A stretch of DNA of 64,000 nt from an uncultured Woeseiaceae bacterium. GTDB lineage: Bacteria; Pseudomonadota; Gammaproteobacteria; Steroidobacterales; Woeseiaceae. The DNA is taken from positions 118,117-182,116 of the forward strand of contig CAMYJB010000015.1 of NCBI GenBank assembly GCA_947258565.1, read 5' to 3'. A program made the position numbers and the translations under genes. The first letter of the stretch is position 1; every line of letters starts with the position of its first letter. The notes under the pieces were generated by a model. It did no database searches, was not told the DNA's origin, and was given only the letters and a program-made list of their open reading frames with translations. Of this stretch, positions 20,665-31,433 are shown piece after piece.

Positions 20665-21267
20665 TTACTCCACGACCGTGGTTTCGAGTCCTTCCAGGGC
20701 GGAGTAGTAGCGGACGAGAACCGCGACATCGTCGTCCGTGAGCGGCGCCGCCATCTGCGCCATAACGGCGTTCTTGCGCGTGCCGTCACGATACTGGTTG
20801 AGCGCGTGCTTGAGGTAGTCCTGGTACTGCCCGGCGAGCGTGGGCCAGTTGGGCGAGACGCTGATGCCGTTCTGGCCGTGACAGGCTACGCAGGTCGAGG
20901 CGGCATCGATGCCGGCCGCTTCGGACCCTCCCGCGGCGACAGTGTCGTTCGCGATGCTCGAAAAATACGCGGCGAGATCCTGCATATCCTGGTCGCTCAT
21001 GCTGGACGCCTGTGCCTGCATGGTCGGATGCTCGCGTGTGCCGTCCTGGTACCCCTGCAGTGCCGCCAGCAGGTAGGCCGCTTTCTGGCCGCCGAGCTTC
21101 GGCACGCGATAGGAAGGATAGGCGTTGCGATAGCCTTCGATGCCGTGGCAGCCCAGGCACGTATAGGCGAGCTTGGCGCCGCTCTCCACGTCGCCCTGGG
21201 CGGCGGCGGGTGACGCCAGGAATGCGCAGGCCATGCAGAGCGTCAGGATTGAGGCGGCGGTCTTCAT
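20665..21267 (-). CDS. Cytochrome c4-type di-haem protein
   Basis: This 200-residue periplasmic di-haem cytochrome has two similar domains, each with a CxxCH site (CLGCH and CVACH), followed by axial Met candidates (PTMQAQASSM and AVMAQMAAPL). A signal peptide is clear (MKTAASILTLCMACAFLASPAAAQ). I use the start at 21267 because the longer frame to 21591 adds a non-conserved stretch with no signal. Cytochromes c4 pass electrons from the bc1 complex to terminal oxidases. It may be the first gene of a unit with the MBL hydrolase, 29 bases downstream. Confidence 0.9.
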   Translation of the reverse strand: MKTAASILTLCMACAFLASPAAAQGDVESGAKLAYTCLGCHGIEGYRNAYPSYRVPKLGGQKAAYLLAALQGYQDGTREHPTMQAQASSMSDQDMQDLAAYFSSIANDTVAAGGSEAAGIDAASTCVACHGQNGISVSPNWPTLAGQYQDYLKHALNQYRDGTRKNAVMAQMAAPLTDDDVAVLVRYYSALEGLETTVVE

Positions 21268-21438
21268 CTTCGTAAGCAACTGTAATCTCGGCGTTTTAGT
21301 CAGACCCGGCGTCATTACCGGGAAATCAGAGGCAGCTATGGTAGTGACACTGGCCCGCGAATTCCAGACATAGTTCCTCGAATCGGCGGGGCGCCGTGCT
21401 AGCATCGTGCCGCTTTTTACTACCCCGGGACCGCCTCC

Positions 21439-22770
21439 GTGAAAAAGAGCATCGTAATACTGCTCGTCATTGCCGCCATCGTCGTGTTGCTTTCGCCCGG
21501 CATTATCGGCCGCATTGCCGAGGAATCGGTAGAGAGCAACCTGCAGTGGGCCGCAGACGATAACGAGGGCTTCGTCGTCACGGCGGAGCATTTCGATCGT
21601 GGCTGGTTTTCATCCGAGGGCCGCCACCGCATCGAGATTCGCGACCCCGGGATACGCGGCGCGCTGACGACACTCGCCGGCCGCGAACCGGGCAACGGCG
21701 ACCCCTCACTGATTATCGATACGCGAATCGACCACGGCCTGATCCCGGTCACCTCCGTTGGCCGCGCCGAAGGCTCACTCACACCGGGTCTCGGCCGCGG
21801 CGTATCGACGCTGTTCATCGAGTTCACCGACGGACAGACCGTTGCCGTTCCAGGTACGATCTATTCGACCATCGGTCTCACCGGGGTTCTCTCGGCAAAC
21901 TACATTGTGGAGCCCGGCTCCCTCGAGGCCGATGGCGGCACCGCAAGCTGGGGTGACACCAGCATCGAGCTCTCGACGGACCAGAAGGCGGAGAGCTTCG
22001 TCTTCGACGGCACCATCGAATCCCTCGACGTCAGCGACGCGGGTGACACGTTGCGCCTCGGCAGGACGACCTTCTCCGGCGTTCAGCGCCCCAGCCACTT
22101 CGGCATTTCGATCGGCGATTTCGAAATGGCCGCGGCATCCGTCGCCGTCGAGGAAGCCGGCATCGAGACGTACCGGTTGGGTCCGGTCGCAGTCTCGGGT
22201 ACCTCGGGTATTGATGGCGAGCGCATCGACGGCGAGTTTGGCATGAGCATCGACGCGCTTGCCGTACCCGGCTACGGTGAGTCGGGCTTCGACGTTGCCC
22301 TGCGTTTCTCCGATCTGGACGGCGCCTCGCTCGGCAGCATGGTGCGCAAGCTCGAAGACGCCGGCGACGAGGCAAGCCCTCAGGAGCTGCGGCTTTTGCT
22401 GCAGGACGATCTCGAGGCGCTGGTGGCGGCCGGGCTCGAGCTGCATGTCGACCGCTTCGACTTCGACCTGCCGCAGGGACCGGTGTCGTTGCAGATGCGC
22501 TTTAGTGTCGAGGAATCGGACAGCGACGATTTCGACCTGTCCTCGGTTCTCATGACGCTCGATGCCGAGGCCGACCTGACGGCAGGGGCAGGTTTCGTCG
22601 ACCACGCGATGGCGATGAACCCGGAGGCCGGCGCTATCATCGGCATGGGCTACCTGCGGAAGAACGGCGATGTCTACGAGATGCGCGCCGAATACGCAAA
22701 AGGACTGCTGACCATCAACGGCGCCCCGATGCCGGTCCCGATGGGCCAGCCGCCCTCTTCAGGCTACTAG
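21439..22770 (+). CDS. DUF945 (YdgA-like) protein
   Basis: This 443-residue protein has one N-terminal hydrophobic segment (KKSIVILLVIAAIVVLLSPGIIG) and a long beta-rich domain typical of the DUF945/YdgA family: a signal anchor, then FVVTAEHFDRGWFSSEGRHRIEI early in the protein. It is probably anchored in the inner membrane and faces the periplasm. The family function is unclear. It starts at GTG. Its stop overlaps by four bases the stop of the convergent ABC ATPase gene. Confidence 0.75.
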   Translation: MKKSIVILLVIAAIVVLLSPGIIGRIAEESVESNLQWAADDNEGFVVTAEHFDRGWFSSEGRHRIEIRDPGIRGALTTLAGREPGNGDPSLIIDTRIDHGLIPVTSVGRAEGSLTPGLGRGVSTLFIEFTDGQTVAVPGTIYSTIGLTGVLSANYIVEPGSLEADGGTASWGDTSIELSTDQKAESFVFDGTIESLDVSDAGDTLRLGRTTFSGVQRPSHFGISIGDFEMAAASVAVEEAGIETYRLGPVAVSGTSGIDGERIDGEFGMSIDALAVPGYGESGFDVALRFSDLDGASLGSMVRKLEDAGDEASPQELRLLLQDDLEALVAAGLELHVDRFDFDLPQGPVSLQMRFSVEESDSDDFDLSSVLMTLDAEADLTAGAGFVDHAMAMNPEAGAIIGMGYLRKNGDVYEMRAEYAKGLLTINGAPMPVPMGQPPSSGY

Positions 22771-24518
22771 AGCTCGAGCTCTTCCGCGCGATGGCAGGCA
22801 ACGCGCGTCTCGCCGACCAGGCGCGCGGGCGGCAATTCGGCACGACAGCGTTCGATGGCGAAGCGGCAGCGCGGATGAAATGCGCACCCCGGTGGCGGGT
22901 CTGTAATCGACGGCATCTCGCCGCCGAGGGAGAGCTTACCGCCCGGCGCGATCGGATCCGGCACCGGCACAGCGTCGAGCAGCGCCCGGGTGTACGGGTG
23001 CCGCGGCTGCCCGAAGATCCCGGCGCCACCGGCGAGTTCCGCGAGCCTGCCGAGGTACAGCACCATCACCCGGTGGCTGATGGAACGAACGACGGCCAGG
23101 TCGTGCGAGATAAAGACGATGGCGAGGCCGGAGGTCTGTTGCTCCCGTTGCAGCAGGCCGAGGATTTGCTGCCGCACCGAGCCATCGAGTGCCGCGACCG
23201 CTTCGTCACAAACCAGCACGCGGGGATTCACGATGAGCGCACGGGCAATCGCGACGCGTTGCGCCTGGCCACCCGACAACTGGTGCGGAAACCGGTTCAA
23301 AAGGGCCTCGTCGAGGCCGACCCGCTGCAACGCACCGGCAACACGCTCGTAGCGACCGCCCGCACCCAGTCCCGGCGCGTGCACGGTCAGCGGTTCGGCG
23401 ATAATCCGCTCGACACGCAGCTGTGGGTTCAACGATCCGGCCGGATCCTGGAATACGAGCTGCAGGTCACGGCGCGTTTCGATCGCTCGCGCCTGTGCCG
23501 GCCCGGCGATGGCCTGCCCGCAGAATGCCACCCGTCCCGCCCGCATTGGCACGAGCCCCAGGACGGCGCGTACGAAACTCGACTTCCCGGACCCGGATTC
23601 GCCGACCACGGCGACGGTCTCGCCAGCCTGCAGCTGCAGGTCGAGGTCCATCACGGCATGCAGCTGCCGCCGCTCATTGCGTTCGGCGTAGCTGACCGAC
23701 ACCTCGTCTGCCTCGAGCACGAGGTCGCCGGAGGCCGGGGGCGGTGGTGAAGCGCCATCGAGTCGCGGTGCCGCATCGATCAGCTTGCGCGTGTGTGCTG
23801 CGAGCGGCTCCGAGAACAGCCTGCGCGTCGGTCCCTCTTCGACGAGGCGGCCGTCTTCGATGACGACCAGCCGCTCACAGTGCCCGGCAATGATCCCGAG
23901 ATCGTGCGTGATCAGCAGCAATGCCGTTTCTTCGCGGATGCGTTCCAGCAGCGCGAGTATCTGTGCCTGGACCGTCACGTCGAGCGCGGTCGTCGGCTCG
24001 TCGGCGATGAGCAGGTCCGGCTCCGCGATCAGCGCCGACGCAATCATCACCCGCTGCCTCATGCCGCCCGAAAGCTGGTGTGCGTAAGCGCGAAACTGGC
24101 GCGCCGGATCCGGCAGCCCCACGCGATCGAGCATGTGCATCACGCGCTGGTCCGCCTCGCGCCCGTCGCTGATGCCGTGACGGAAAAGGATGCGGCGCAG
24201 CTGCTTGCCGACCGGCACATAGGGATTCAACGCCTGCGTGGGATCCTGGAAGACCATTCCGATGCGCTCGGCACGAAGCCTGTCGAGCTGCCGCTCGGGC
24301 GCGCCGGAAATTTCGTCGCCGTCGAACAGGATGCTGCCGCTGACCCCGGCCGTGTCCGGCAGCAACCCCAGGACCGCGAGTGCCGTCTGCGTCTTGCCGG
24401 ACCCCGATTCCCCGACGAGGCCGACCGACTCCCCCGAGTCCACGCCGAACGAGAGCCCCGTGACAACGTCGGTGTTTCCGTAGCGAATGCACAGCTCCCT
24501 GATATCGAGCAGGCTCAT
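22767..24518 (-). CDS. Fused peptide ABC transporter ATPase (two ATP-binding domains)
   Basis: This 583-residue protein contains two full ABC ATPase domains, corresponding to OppD and OppF fused, as in YejF. The first domain has Walker A GESGSGKT (36-43), signature LSGGMRQRV and Walker [14 protein letters not shown]. The second has [17 protein letters not shown] and [12 protein letters not shown]. The end carries the oligopeptide-transporter C-terminal cysteine region ([14 protein letters not shown]). It overlaps the permease gene at 24515 by four bases. Confidence 0.93.
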   Translation of the reverse strand: MSLLDIRELCIRYGNTDVVTGLSFGVDSGESVGLVGESGSGKTQTALAVLGLLPDTAGVSGSILFDGDEISGAPERQLDRLRAERIGMVFQDPTQALNPYVPVGKQLRRILFRHGISDGREADQRVMHMLDRVGLPDPARQFRAYAHQLSGGMRQRVMIASALIAEPDLLIADEPTTALDVTVQAQILALLERIREETALLLITHDLGIIAGHCERLVVIEDGRLVEEGPTRRLFSEPLAAHTRKLIDAAPRLDGASPPPPASGDLVLEADEVSVSYAERNERRQLHAVMDLDLQLQAGETVAVVGESGSGKSSFVRAVLGLVPMRAGRVAFCGQAIAGPAQARAIETRRDLQLVFQDPAGSLNPQLRVERIIAEPLTVHAPGLGAGGRYERVAGALQRVGLDEALLNRFPHQLSGGQAQRVAIARALIVNPRVLVCDEAVAALDGSVRQQILGLLQREQQTSGLAIVFISHDLAVVRSISHRVMVLYLGRLAELAGGAGIFGQPRHPYTRALLDAVPVPDPIAPGGKLSLGGEMPSITDPPPGCAFHPRCRFAIERCRAELPPARLVGETRVACHRAEELEL

Positions 24519-25360
24519 TGCGTTCGCCTCGCATCGAACAGGTCGCGCATGCCGTCACCGAGGAAATTGAAACACAGCAGTATCGCCGCCAGCAGTGTTC
24601 CCGGGATCAGCAGCATCCAGGACGCGCCTTCCATCTGCTTGGTGCCGTCGTTCACGAGCTTGCCGAGCGATGTTTGCGGCTCCTGTACACCAAGCCCGAG
24701 AAAGCTCAGGAACGACTCGATGAGGATGGCCTGGGGGATCGTCAACGTCACGTAAACGATGACGATGCCGACCAGGTTCGGGGCAATATGCCGGACGATG
24801 ATTCGCGGCGTCGACACGCCGATGAGCCGGGCCGCCTGCACGAACTCGCGCTCGCGCAGGCTCAGGGTCTGGCCGCGGACGATGCGCGCCATGTCGAGCC
24901 AGTTGATCGCGCCGATCGCAACGAATATGAGCAGGAAGTTTCTCTCGAAGACGACGAGCAGCAGGATCACGAAGAAAATGAAGGGCGTTGCGTACAGGGT
25001 GTCGACGAGCCGCATCATCACGGCATCGACGCGGCCGCCGACGAATCCCGCGGTAGCGCCGTAGAGTACGCCGATCACAAGGCTGACGACGCTTGCGACG
25101 ATTGCCACTACGAAGGTCACCTGTACGCCCATCATGGTTCGCACGAACAGATCGCGACCGAGGTCGTCGGTGCCGAAGACATGGCCTGCGCTCGGCGTCG
25201 GCGCGCGCAGGATATTGTCGAAGTTCGCCGTAAGGTACTCGTTCGGGCTGATCCAGGGCCCGGCAATCGCGAGCAGTGCAATGGCGCAGAGAATGCCGCC
25301 ACTGACCATGACGGTCTTGCTGGTCCGCATGCGTGCCCAGATTCTCGCGACTGCACTCAT
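24515..25360 (-). CDS. Peptide ABC transporter permease, OppC/DppC type
   Basis: This 281-residue inner-membrane permease has six hydrophobic segments and the N-terminal OppC-like part. The cytoplasmic EAA-type loop reads EREFVQAARLIGVSTPRIIVRHIAPN. It overlaps the OppB-type gene by four bases and the ATPase gene by four bases, so the operon is translated tightly together. Confidence 0.93.
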   Translation of the reverse strand: MSAVARIWARMRTSKTVMVSGGILCAIALLAIAGPWISPNEYLTANFDNILRAPTPSAGHVFGTDDLGRDLFVRTMMGVQVTFVVAIVASVVSLVIGVLYGATAGFVGGRVDAVMMRLVDTLYATPFIFFVILLLVVFERNFLLIFVAIGAINWLDMARIVRGQTLSLREREFVQAARLIGVSTPRIIVRHIAPNLVGIVIVYVTLTIPQAILIESFLSFLGLGVQEPQTSLGKLVNDGTKQMEGASWMLLIPGTLLAAILLCFNFLGDGMRDLFDARRTQ

Positions 25361-26280
25361 CGCCGGCGGATCCTCGGGTCAATCGCGCCATACAGCAGGT
25401 CGACGATGAGGTTCAGGAGAATGATCAGTGCCGCGTAGAAGATCACGACGCCGAGCACCAGCGTGTAGTCGCGATTCAGCGATGCCCGTACGAACAGCTG
25501 GCCGAGCCCCGGGATACCGAAGATCTCCTCGACGACCACGGAACCGGTCAGGACGGCGGCCACGGCGGGACCCATGTACGAGAGTACCGGCAGCATGGCC
25601 GGTTTGAGCGCGTGATAACGCACGATCGCCGCCGTGCCGAGGCCCTGAGCACGGGCCGTTCGTATAAAGTCGCTCGACAGAACCTCGATCAGGCTCGCGC
25701 GTGTCAGGCGGGCAACGTACGCGATCTGCGGCAGGGCGAGAGACAGTACCGGCAGCAGCAGCCGCGACGCATCCGCACTGCCGGTCCAGCTCGCCGGCAG
25801 CCAGTGCAGCTTGACGGCAAAGAACAGCACCAGCAGCGGCGCGATGACGAACACCGGGATCGAAATCCCCGTCATCGCAAACCCCATCACGACCCTGTCG
25901 AGCGCGGAATTGCTTTTTAACGCCGCGAGGATGCCCAGGCTGACGCCGATTACGGTAGCCAGCAGCATCGCAAGGATGCCGAGCTGCATCGAGACCGGGA
26001 ACGAACGGCCGATCAGTTCGCTTACCGTGTAGTCGCGGTAGCTGTACGACGGGCCGAAGTCCCCTTTAAGCACGCCCCCCAGGTAGCGCAGGAACTGCAT
26101 GGGCAAGGGTTCATCCAGGTGGTAAACCGCCGCGATATTTGCCTCGATCTCGGCCGGCAAGGCACGTTCATCGTCGAACGGACCGCCCGGCGCCGCATGC
26201 ACCAGGAGAAACGCGAGAACGATGACAAGCAATAATGTCGGGATCGCCCCCAGCAGTCTGCGCAGCGTGTATCGCAGCAA
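25357..26280 (-). CDS. Peptide ABC transporter permease, OppB/DppB type
   Basis: This 307-residue inner-membrane permease begins MLRYTLRRLLGAIPTLLLVI, the usual OppB opening, and has six membrane segments. The EAA-type loop is SDFIRTARAQGLGTAAIVRYHALKP. It pairs with the OppC-type permease to form the channel. It begins 12 bases after the binding-protein gene. Confidence 0.93.
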   Translation of the reverse strand: MLRYTLRRLLGAIPTLLLVIVLAFLLVHAAPGGPFDDERALPAEIEANIAAVYHLDEPLPMQFLRYLGGVLKGDFGPSYSYRDYTVSELIGRSFPVSMQLGILAMLLATVIGVSLGILAALKSNSALDRVVMGFAMTGISIPVFVIAPLLVLFFAVKLHWLPASWTGSADASRLLLPVLSLALPQIAYVARLTRASLIEVLSSDFIRTARAQGLGTAAIVRYHALKPAMLPVLSYMGPAVAAVLTGSVVVEEIFGIPGLGQLFVRASLNRDYTLVLGVVIFYAALIILLNLIVDLLYGAIDPRIRRR

Positions 26281-26292
26281 AGCGTGGTTCCC

Positions 26293-27939
26293 TTAGGGGC
26301 GCCCGTCCTGTTCGGCGGCGCCGAGACTCAGGTGTTGACTGTAATGGTAATTCAGGATGTTGTCCTGCCAACCTTCGACCTCGGGCTTTACGAGGTGCTT
26401 GCTGACGTAGAAATACAGCGGTATGACCACGTGGTCGGCCAGTAAGACGCGCTCGGCTTCTTCCAGGTACAGCCTGCGGCGGTCGAGATCGAGCTGCTCG
26501 CCGGCCGAGCGCATCAGCTCGTCATACTCGGGGTTCGAGTAGCCCGGCATATTTGCTGCGCTGTCGCCCTGCATGATCGCGAGGAAGGTGTTTGCGTCGT
26601 TGTAGTCGCCGAACCAGCTGGAGCGGAAAACCTCGGTGACTTCCCGCTCCCGCATCTGATCGAGCAGCACCTGGAACTCGACGTTGACGGTCTGCGCTTC
26701 TGCGCCGAGCACGTTGCGCCACATGGCCTGCACCGCGAGCGCGATTCTCTGCTGCGTATCCGACGTGTTGTAGCGCAATTCGAAGCGCAACGGATTCTGC
26801 TCGCTGTAGCCGGCCTTGCGGTAAAGGCTCTGCGCGATTGCGTTGCGCTCCTGCTGGCTCAGGTCGGCATACGGCAGCTGCACCGGCTCGTAATTGTCGA
26901 CGCCCGGCGGCACCCAGCTATAGGCCGGCGCCTCGCCGCGCCCGGTGATGGCCTCGACCAGCACTTCGCGATCGATGGCCATCGAGAGCGCCTGCCGTAA
27001 TTCCGGGTTGTCTGCGAATGGCGGTTTGCTCATGTTGAACCCGTAATAGTAGACCCCGAGCGTCGGCGCGATATGCAGCTGATCGGCGAACTCGGCGCGA
27101 ATCCGGTCGAAATTGTCCGGCGGCACGGTGCTCGTGATGTGAAGCTCGCCGGCACGGTAGCGATTGAACTCTGCCACCTCCTGCGTAACGATATGATGGC
27201 GCAGCACGTCGATCGACGTCTCTGCGTCGTTCCAGTAATACGGGTTTCTGTGCAGCTCGATGATCGCGCCGGGCTCCCAGTCCGCCAGGACGTAGGCGCC
27301 ATTCGACACCAGGTTGCCGGCACGGGCGAATGCATCGCCATGCTGCTCGATCGAGCCGCGATGCACCGGGAACGTGCTCGGGTGAGTAAGGAGGCTCAAC
27401 AGGTACGGCGTCGGCCTGACCAGCGAGATGACGAGCGTTTGTGCCTCCGCTGCGGCTACGCCGAGTTCGCCCGGCTCCAGCTTTCCCGCAACGATGTCGG
27501 CGGCATTGACGACGTTGCCGAGCTCGGCCGCATAGAACGCGGCCGTGGCCGGATCCACAAGCCGCTGCAATCCAGATACGAAGTCTGCCGCGGTGACGGC
27601 ATCACCGTTCGACCAGCGCGCCTCGGGCCGAATGTGAAAGGTGTAGGTCAGGCCGTCCGCTGAGATCTCCCAGCTTTTCGCCGTGGCCGGCACCATCTCA
27701 CCCGATGCGTCATAGCTCACCAGGCCTTCGCCGATGTCGCGCAGCACGTCCGCGGCCTGCACGCTGCGGCTCTTCTGCGGATCGAGGGATTCCGGCTCGG
27801 TTGACAGCGCGCGATCCAGCACCGGCGTGTCGGACCGGGATGAGTCGCGATCGCTACCGCGATCGCTGCAAGCGGCGAGCAGGATCGATGCGACCGCCAG
27901 CGTCGCGAACATCACCGGCAGCAGTCGAGTTGTCTTCAT
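26293..27939 (-). CDS. Peptide-binding lipoprotein, OppA type
   Basis: This 548-residue substrate-binding protein belongs to family 5 (SBP_bac_5). The signal peptide ends in a lipobox (ILLAAC), so it should be anchored in the membrane. Family segments include ALSTEPESLDPQKSRSVQAA, SAMIDR-type region ALSMAIDREVLVEAI and RYNTSDTQQRIALAVQ. It begins 13 bases after mnmG, making mnmG and the four transporter genes one possible transcript. OppA-like proteins bind short peptides with low sequence selectivity. Confidence 0.92.
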   Translation of the reverse strand: MKTTRLLPVMFATLAVASILLAACSDRGSDRDSSRSDTPVLDRALSTEPESLDPQKSRSVQAADVLRDIGEGLVSYDASGEMVPATAKSWEISADGLTYTFHIRPEARWSNGDAVTAADFVSGLQRLVDPATAAFYAAELGNVVNAADIVAGKLEPGELGVAAAEAQTLVISLVRPTPYLLSLLTHPSTFPVHRGSIEQHGDAFARAGNLVSNGAYVLADWEPGAIIELHRNPYYWNDAETSIDVLRHHIVTQEVAEFNRYRAGELHITSTVPPDNFDRIRAEFADQLHIAPTLGVYYYGFNMSKPPFADNPELRQALSMAIDREVLVEAITGRGEAPAYSWVPPGVDNYEPVQLPYADLSQQERNAIAQSLYRKAGYSEQNPLRFELRYNTSDTQQRIALAVQAMWRNVLGAEAQTVNVEFQVLLDQMREREVTEVFRSSWFGDYNDANTFLAIMQGDSAANMPGYSNPEYDELMRSAGEQLDLDRRRLYLEEAERVLLADHVVIPLYFYVSKHLVKPEVEGWQDNILNYHYSQHLSLGAAEQDGRP

Positions 27940-27952
27940 GGCTTGTCCCGGA

Positions 27953-29854
27953 TCAGGCCGATTTCGCGAGCTGGCGTTTCTTGAGATGAATCAGCAGTAA
28001 CGATACGGCGGAAGGGGTCATACCTTCAAGGCGGGAGGCCTGACCGAGCGTTGCCGGACGCGCCAGCTCCAGCTTTTGCCTCGCTTCGTTCGAGAGGCCG
28101 TCGACGCTGGCGTAGTCGATGTCGGACGGCAACTTCAGTTGTTCCTGCTTCGCGTGTTTCGCGATCTCCCGTTGCTGGCGGTCGATGTAGCCTGCGTACT
28201 TCGCGCGCACCTCGATGGCAAGCTCGACCTGCTCCGCCTGCTCGGCAAATTCGAAGCTCTCGTTGGCCATCGGCCCTACGCTGCGCAGTGCGGTGACGTC
28301 GCGGTAGCAAAGTTCCGGCCTGCGCAGGAGATCCGATGCCGTGCACTCCCGCGCGAGCTCCCGGCCCAGGGTCGCGCGGTCTGCCTCATCGACGTCGGCA
28401 GGCCGCACGAGAATCGCGTCCAGGCGCCGCTGCTCGCGAGCAATGGCGTCCTGTTTCTGCCCGAACAGCGACCAGCGCCGGTCGTCGACGATGCCGAGTT
28501 CACGACCGATGGGCGTCAGCCGCTCGTCGGCGTTGTCCTCCCGAAGCGTTAGCCGATACTCCGCGCGGCTCGTGAACATCCGGTACGGCTCGCTGACGCC
28601 GCGCGTGATCAGGTCGTCCACCAACACGCCGATATAGGCCTCGTCGCGCCTCGGGTACCACCCTTCCTCGTCGTGCGCCGATCGAGCGGCATTGATCCCG
28701 GCGAGGATTCCCTGCGCGCCGGCTTCCTCGTAGCCCGTCGTGCCGTTTATCTGGCCCGCGAAAAAGAGCCCCGCAATGTGTTTTGTCTCCAGCGTCGGCC
28801 GCAGATCGCGCGGATCGAAGTAGTCGTACTCGATGGCGTATCCCGGCTGGGTGATTCGGGCATTCTCGAAACCCACGATCGAGCGCACGAAGCGCTCCTG
28901 CGTTTCGGCCGGCAGGCTCGTCGAGATGCCGTTCGGGTACACCAGGTGCGTATTCAGCCCCTCCGGCTCGACGAAGATCTGGTGCGACGCCTTGTCCGCG
29001 AAGCGTACGATCTTGTCTTCGACTGACGGACAGTAGCGCGGCCCCACCCCGTCGATCTTGCCCGAGTACATCGGCGACTCGTGCAGCGATGCCCGGATGA
29101 TGTCGTGGGTTGCCTCGCGGGTCTTGGTGATGTGGCACGACACCTGCTGCGGATGCTGCGACCGTGCCCCGGTAAAGGAGAAGACCGGGGCCGGCGTGTC
29201 GCCCGGCTGTTCCTGCATGACCCCGAAGTCCAGCGTCCTGCCGTCCAGCCGCGGCGGCGTACCCGTCTTCAGCCGCGCCACCCGGAACGGCATTTCCCGC
29301 AACCTTTCCGCGAGCCGGATCGATGGCGCATCGCCGGCGCGGCCACCCGGCCGCTCGGTTGTGCCGATCAGGATGCGGCCGCCGAGAAACGTGCCGACGG
29401 TCAGCACGACCGAGCGGCCAATGTACGACTCTCCGTCTGCAGTAACGGCGCCGGCCACCCGGTCGCCATCGACGATGAGATCGACGACATCGGCCTCCGC
29501 GATCGTCAGGCGGGGCTCTGCGTCCAGCAGCCCCTGAATTGCGCGCCTGTACAGCGCCCGGTCCGCCTGCGCGCGGGTGGCGCGCACGGCCGGTCCCTTG
29601 CTCGCGTTGAGCGTGCGAAACTGGATCCCGGCGCGGTCGATGGCCCTCGCCATCACACCGCCCAGCGCATCGATTTCGCGGGTCAGGTGCCCCTTGCCGA
29701 TGCCGCCAATCGCCGGATTGCAGCTCATCTGCCCCAGTGCCGAGCGCTTCTGTGTGAGCAGCAGCGTGCGCGCGCCCGCGCGCGCGGCGGCCGTGCAGGC
29801 CTCCGTTCCGGCGTGACCGCCGCCGATCACGATGACATCGAAGCATTTGCGCAT
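27953..29854 (-). CDS. mnmG: tRNA uridine-5-carboxymethylaminomethyl modification enzyme MnmG (GidA)
   Basis: The 633-residue FAD enzyme works with MnmE to put the cmnm5 group on U34 of several tRNAs. The FAD-binding [18 protein letters not shown] is at the N-terminus. Other family signatures are [26 protein letters not shown] and [21 protein letters not shown]. The length is as expected. In many relatives rsmG follows directly; here about 15 kb of other genes lies between them. Confidence 0.97.
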   Translation of the reverse strand: MRKCFDVIVIGGGHAGTEACTAAARAGARTLLLTQKRSALGQMSCNPAIGGIGKGHLTREIDALGGVMARAIDRAGIQFRTLNASKGPAVRATRAQADRALYRRAIQGLLDAEPRLTIAEADVVDLIVDGDRVAGAVTADGESYIGRSVVLTVGTFLGGRILIGTTERPGGRAGDAPSIRLAERLREMPFRVARLKTGTPPRLDGRTLDFGVMQEQPGDTPAPVFSFTGARSQHPQQVSCHITKTREATHDIIRASLHESPMYSGKIDGVGPRYCPSVEDKIVRFADKASHQIFVEPEGLNTHLVYPNGISTSLPAETQERFVRSIVGFENARITQPGYAIEYDYFDPRDLRPTLETKHIAGLFFAGQINGTTGYEEAGAQGILAGINAARSAHDEEGWYPRRDEAYIGVLVDDLITRGVSEPYRMFTSRAEYRLTLREDNADERLTPIGRELGIVDDRRWSLFGQKQDAIAREQRRLDAILVRPADVDEADRATLGRELARECTASDLLRRPELCYRDVTALRSVGPMANESFEFAEQAEQVELAIEVRAKYAGYIDRQQREIAKHAKQEQLKLPSDIDYASVDGLSNEARQKLELARPATLGQASRLEGMTPSAVSLLLIHLKKRQLAKSA

Positions 29855-29969
29855 TGGCGATACTGGTCAAAAAACGAGCAAGCGTGGGCGGCGCATTTTA
29901 GCGGCCTTTCTTTACATGCGGAAGCAGCATCGCCAAGATAGCGCGGCTTTCACCACGGCCGGGAGGCTT

Positions 29970-31433
29970 ATGCTGCGCAGCAAACCCTTGCTCTTGACCA
30001 CTGTTTTTCTACTCGGCTCCATCCCGGCCTTTGCCGCCCCTGCGCTGGAGCTCGACGACTGCCGCATCAGCGCGGGCCCGGCTTTCCCCGGCATCAATGC
30101 CCGCTGCGGCACGCTGCTGCGGCCGGAAAACCCGGAAGACGCCGGTTCGCCCGAGATCGAGATTGCAGTGGCCGTGGTTCCTGCACTGGATCTCGAGCCC
30201 GAGCCGGATCCGTTCGTGCCGCTTGCGGGCGGACCGGGCGCCAGCGCGATCGAGTTCTACTCGGCCTACTCCGGCGCCTTCGAGCACGTCCGGCGTCATC
30301 GCGATATCCTGCTGGTCGATCAGCGCGGCACCGGCGCGTCGGCGCGCATGGACTGCGACGTCGACGACGCTATCATCGAAGGCAGGTTCAACGAAGAACA
30401 AGTGCTCGAGATTACCCGGGACTGCATCGACGCGCTGCCTCACGACCCGCGGTTCTTCACGACCAGCGTCGCCGTTACCGACCTCGAGGCGGTGCGCGAA
30501 GCGCTGGGTTACGGCGCCTTGAATCTTTACGGCATTTCCTACGGTTCCCGGGTGGCCCAGCATTTCGCAAAGCGCTACCCGGGTTCGACCCGGTCCATTG
30601 TCCTGGATGGCGTGGTGCCGCCGCAGGTCGTGCTGGGCCCGGAGATCGCAACGGAAGCCCAGGAAGCGCTGGAGCAGATCTTCGCCCGCTGCGCGGCCGA
30701 CGAAGCATGCCACGCCAGGTTCCCGAACCTGCCGCAGGCATTCCGCCAGCTGCGCGCCGAACTCGACGAACAGCCCGTCCTCGTTGAAATCCCCAACCCC
30801 GTCACCGGGGAGGCGGAAATCAGCGAGTTCGGTGCCGCGGAACTCGCCGGCGCGATCCGCCTGCTCGCCTATAGCGCGAATTCCGTGGCGATCGTGCCAC
30901 TGCTGGTCGACACGGCTGCCGCCGGCAACGTCGATCCTCTCGCGGCGCAGTTCCAGATGATTGCCGCGCAGTTGTCCGACGCGCTGGCTCTCGGCATGCA
31001 CAATTCCGTCATGTGTTCCGAGGACGCGCCTTTCTACGACGACGATGAGATCGACTACGAGGCGCTCGAGGCCAGCTACATCGGTGTCGTGCAGCTCCAG
31101 GCGATCGAGGCGATGTGCTCCGTTTGGCCGGCAGGGCCGGTCGATGACGACTTCCGCGCGCCGCTCGACACTGCTATCCCCGTGCTGTTGCTATCGGGGG
31201 ACGCGGACCCGATCACGCCGCCACGCTACGCCTCGCTCGCAATGGTCGATCTCCAGCGCGCCCGGCATCTCATCGCTATGCAACAGGGCCACGGGCAGGC
31301 GGCCGTCGGCTGCACGCCCCGGCTGATCGGGGCGTTCGTGGCGTCGGCCGACCCGACCGGCCTGGACGCGGGCTGCCTCGAGCGCAGCTTTGTCATGCCG
31401 TTCTTCCTGGACTTCGGGGGTCCGGCGCCATGA
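29970..31433 (+). CDS. Secreted alpha/beta hydrolase with TAP-like C-terminal domain
   Basis: This 487-residue exported hydrolase resembles tripeptidyl aminopeptidase / proline iminopeptidase-like enzymes. A signal peptide is present (MLRSKPLLLTTVFLLGSIPAFA). Conserved features are the oxyanion region LAGGPGASA, the nucleophile elbow GISYGS, the acid in LSGDADPITPP and a His in MQQGHGQ. I start it at 29970, where GGGAGG precedes the ATG; an upstream frame to 29832 overlaps mnmG. Its stop overlaps the ABC ATPase gene by four bases, so the two are co-translated, suggesting a linked envelope function. Confidence 0.87.
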   Translation: MLRSKPLLLTTVFLLGSIPAFAAPALELDDCRISAGPAFPGINARCGTLLRPENPEDAGSPEIEIAVAVVPALDLEPEPDPFVPLAGGPGASAIEFYSAYSGAFEHVRRHRDILLVDQRGTGASARMDCDVDDAIIEGRFNEEQVLEITRDCIDALPHDPRFFTTSVAVTDLEAVREALGYGALNLYGISYGSRVAQHFAKRYPGSTRSIVLDGVVPPQVVLGPEIATEAQEALEQIFARCAADEACHARFPNLPQAFRQLRAELDEQPVLVEIPNPVTGEAEISEFGAAELAGAIRLLAYSANSVAIVPLLVDTAAAGNVDPLAAQFQMIAAQLSDALALGMHNSVMCSEDAPFYDDDEIDYEALEASYIGVVQLQAIEAMCSVWPAGPVDDDFRAPLDTAIPVLLLSGDADPITPPRYASLAMVDLQRARHLIAMQQGHGQAAVGCTPRLIGAFVASADPTGLDAGCLERSFVMPFFLDFGGPAP

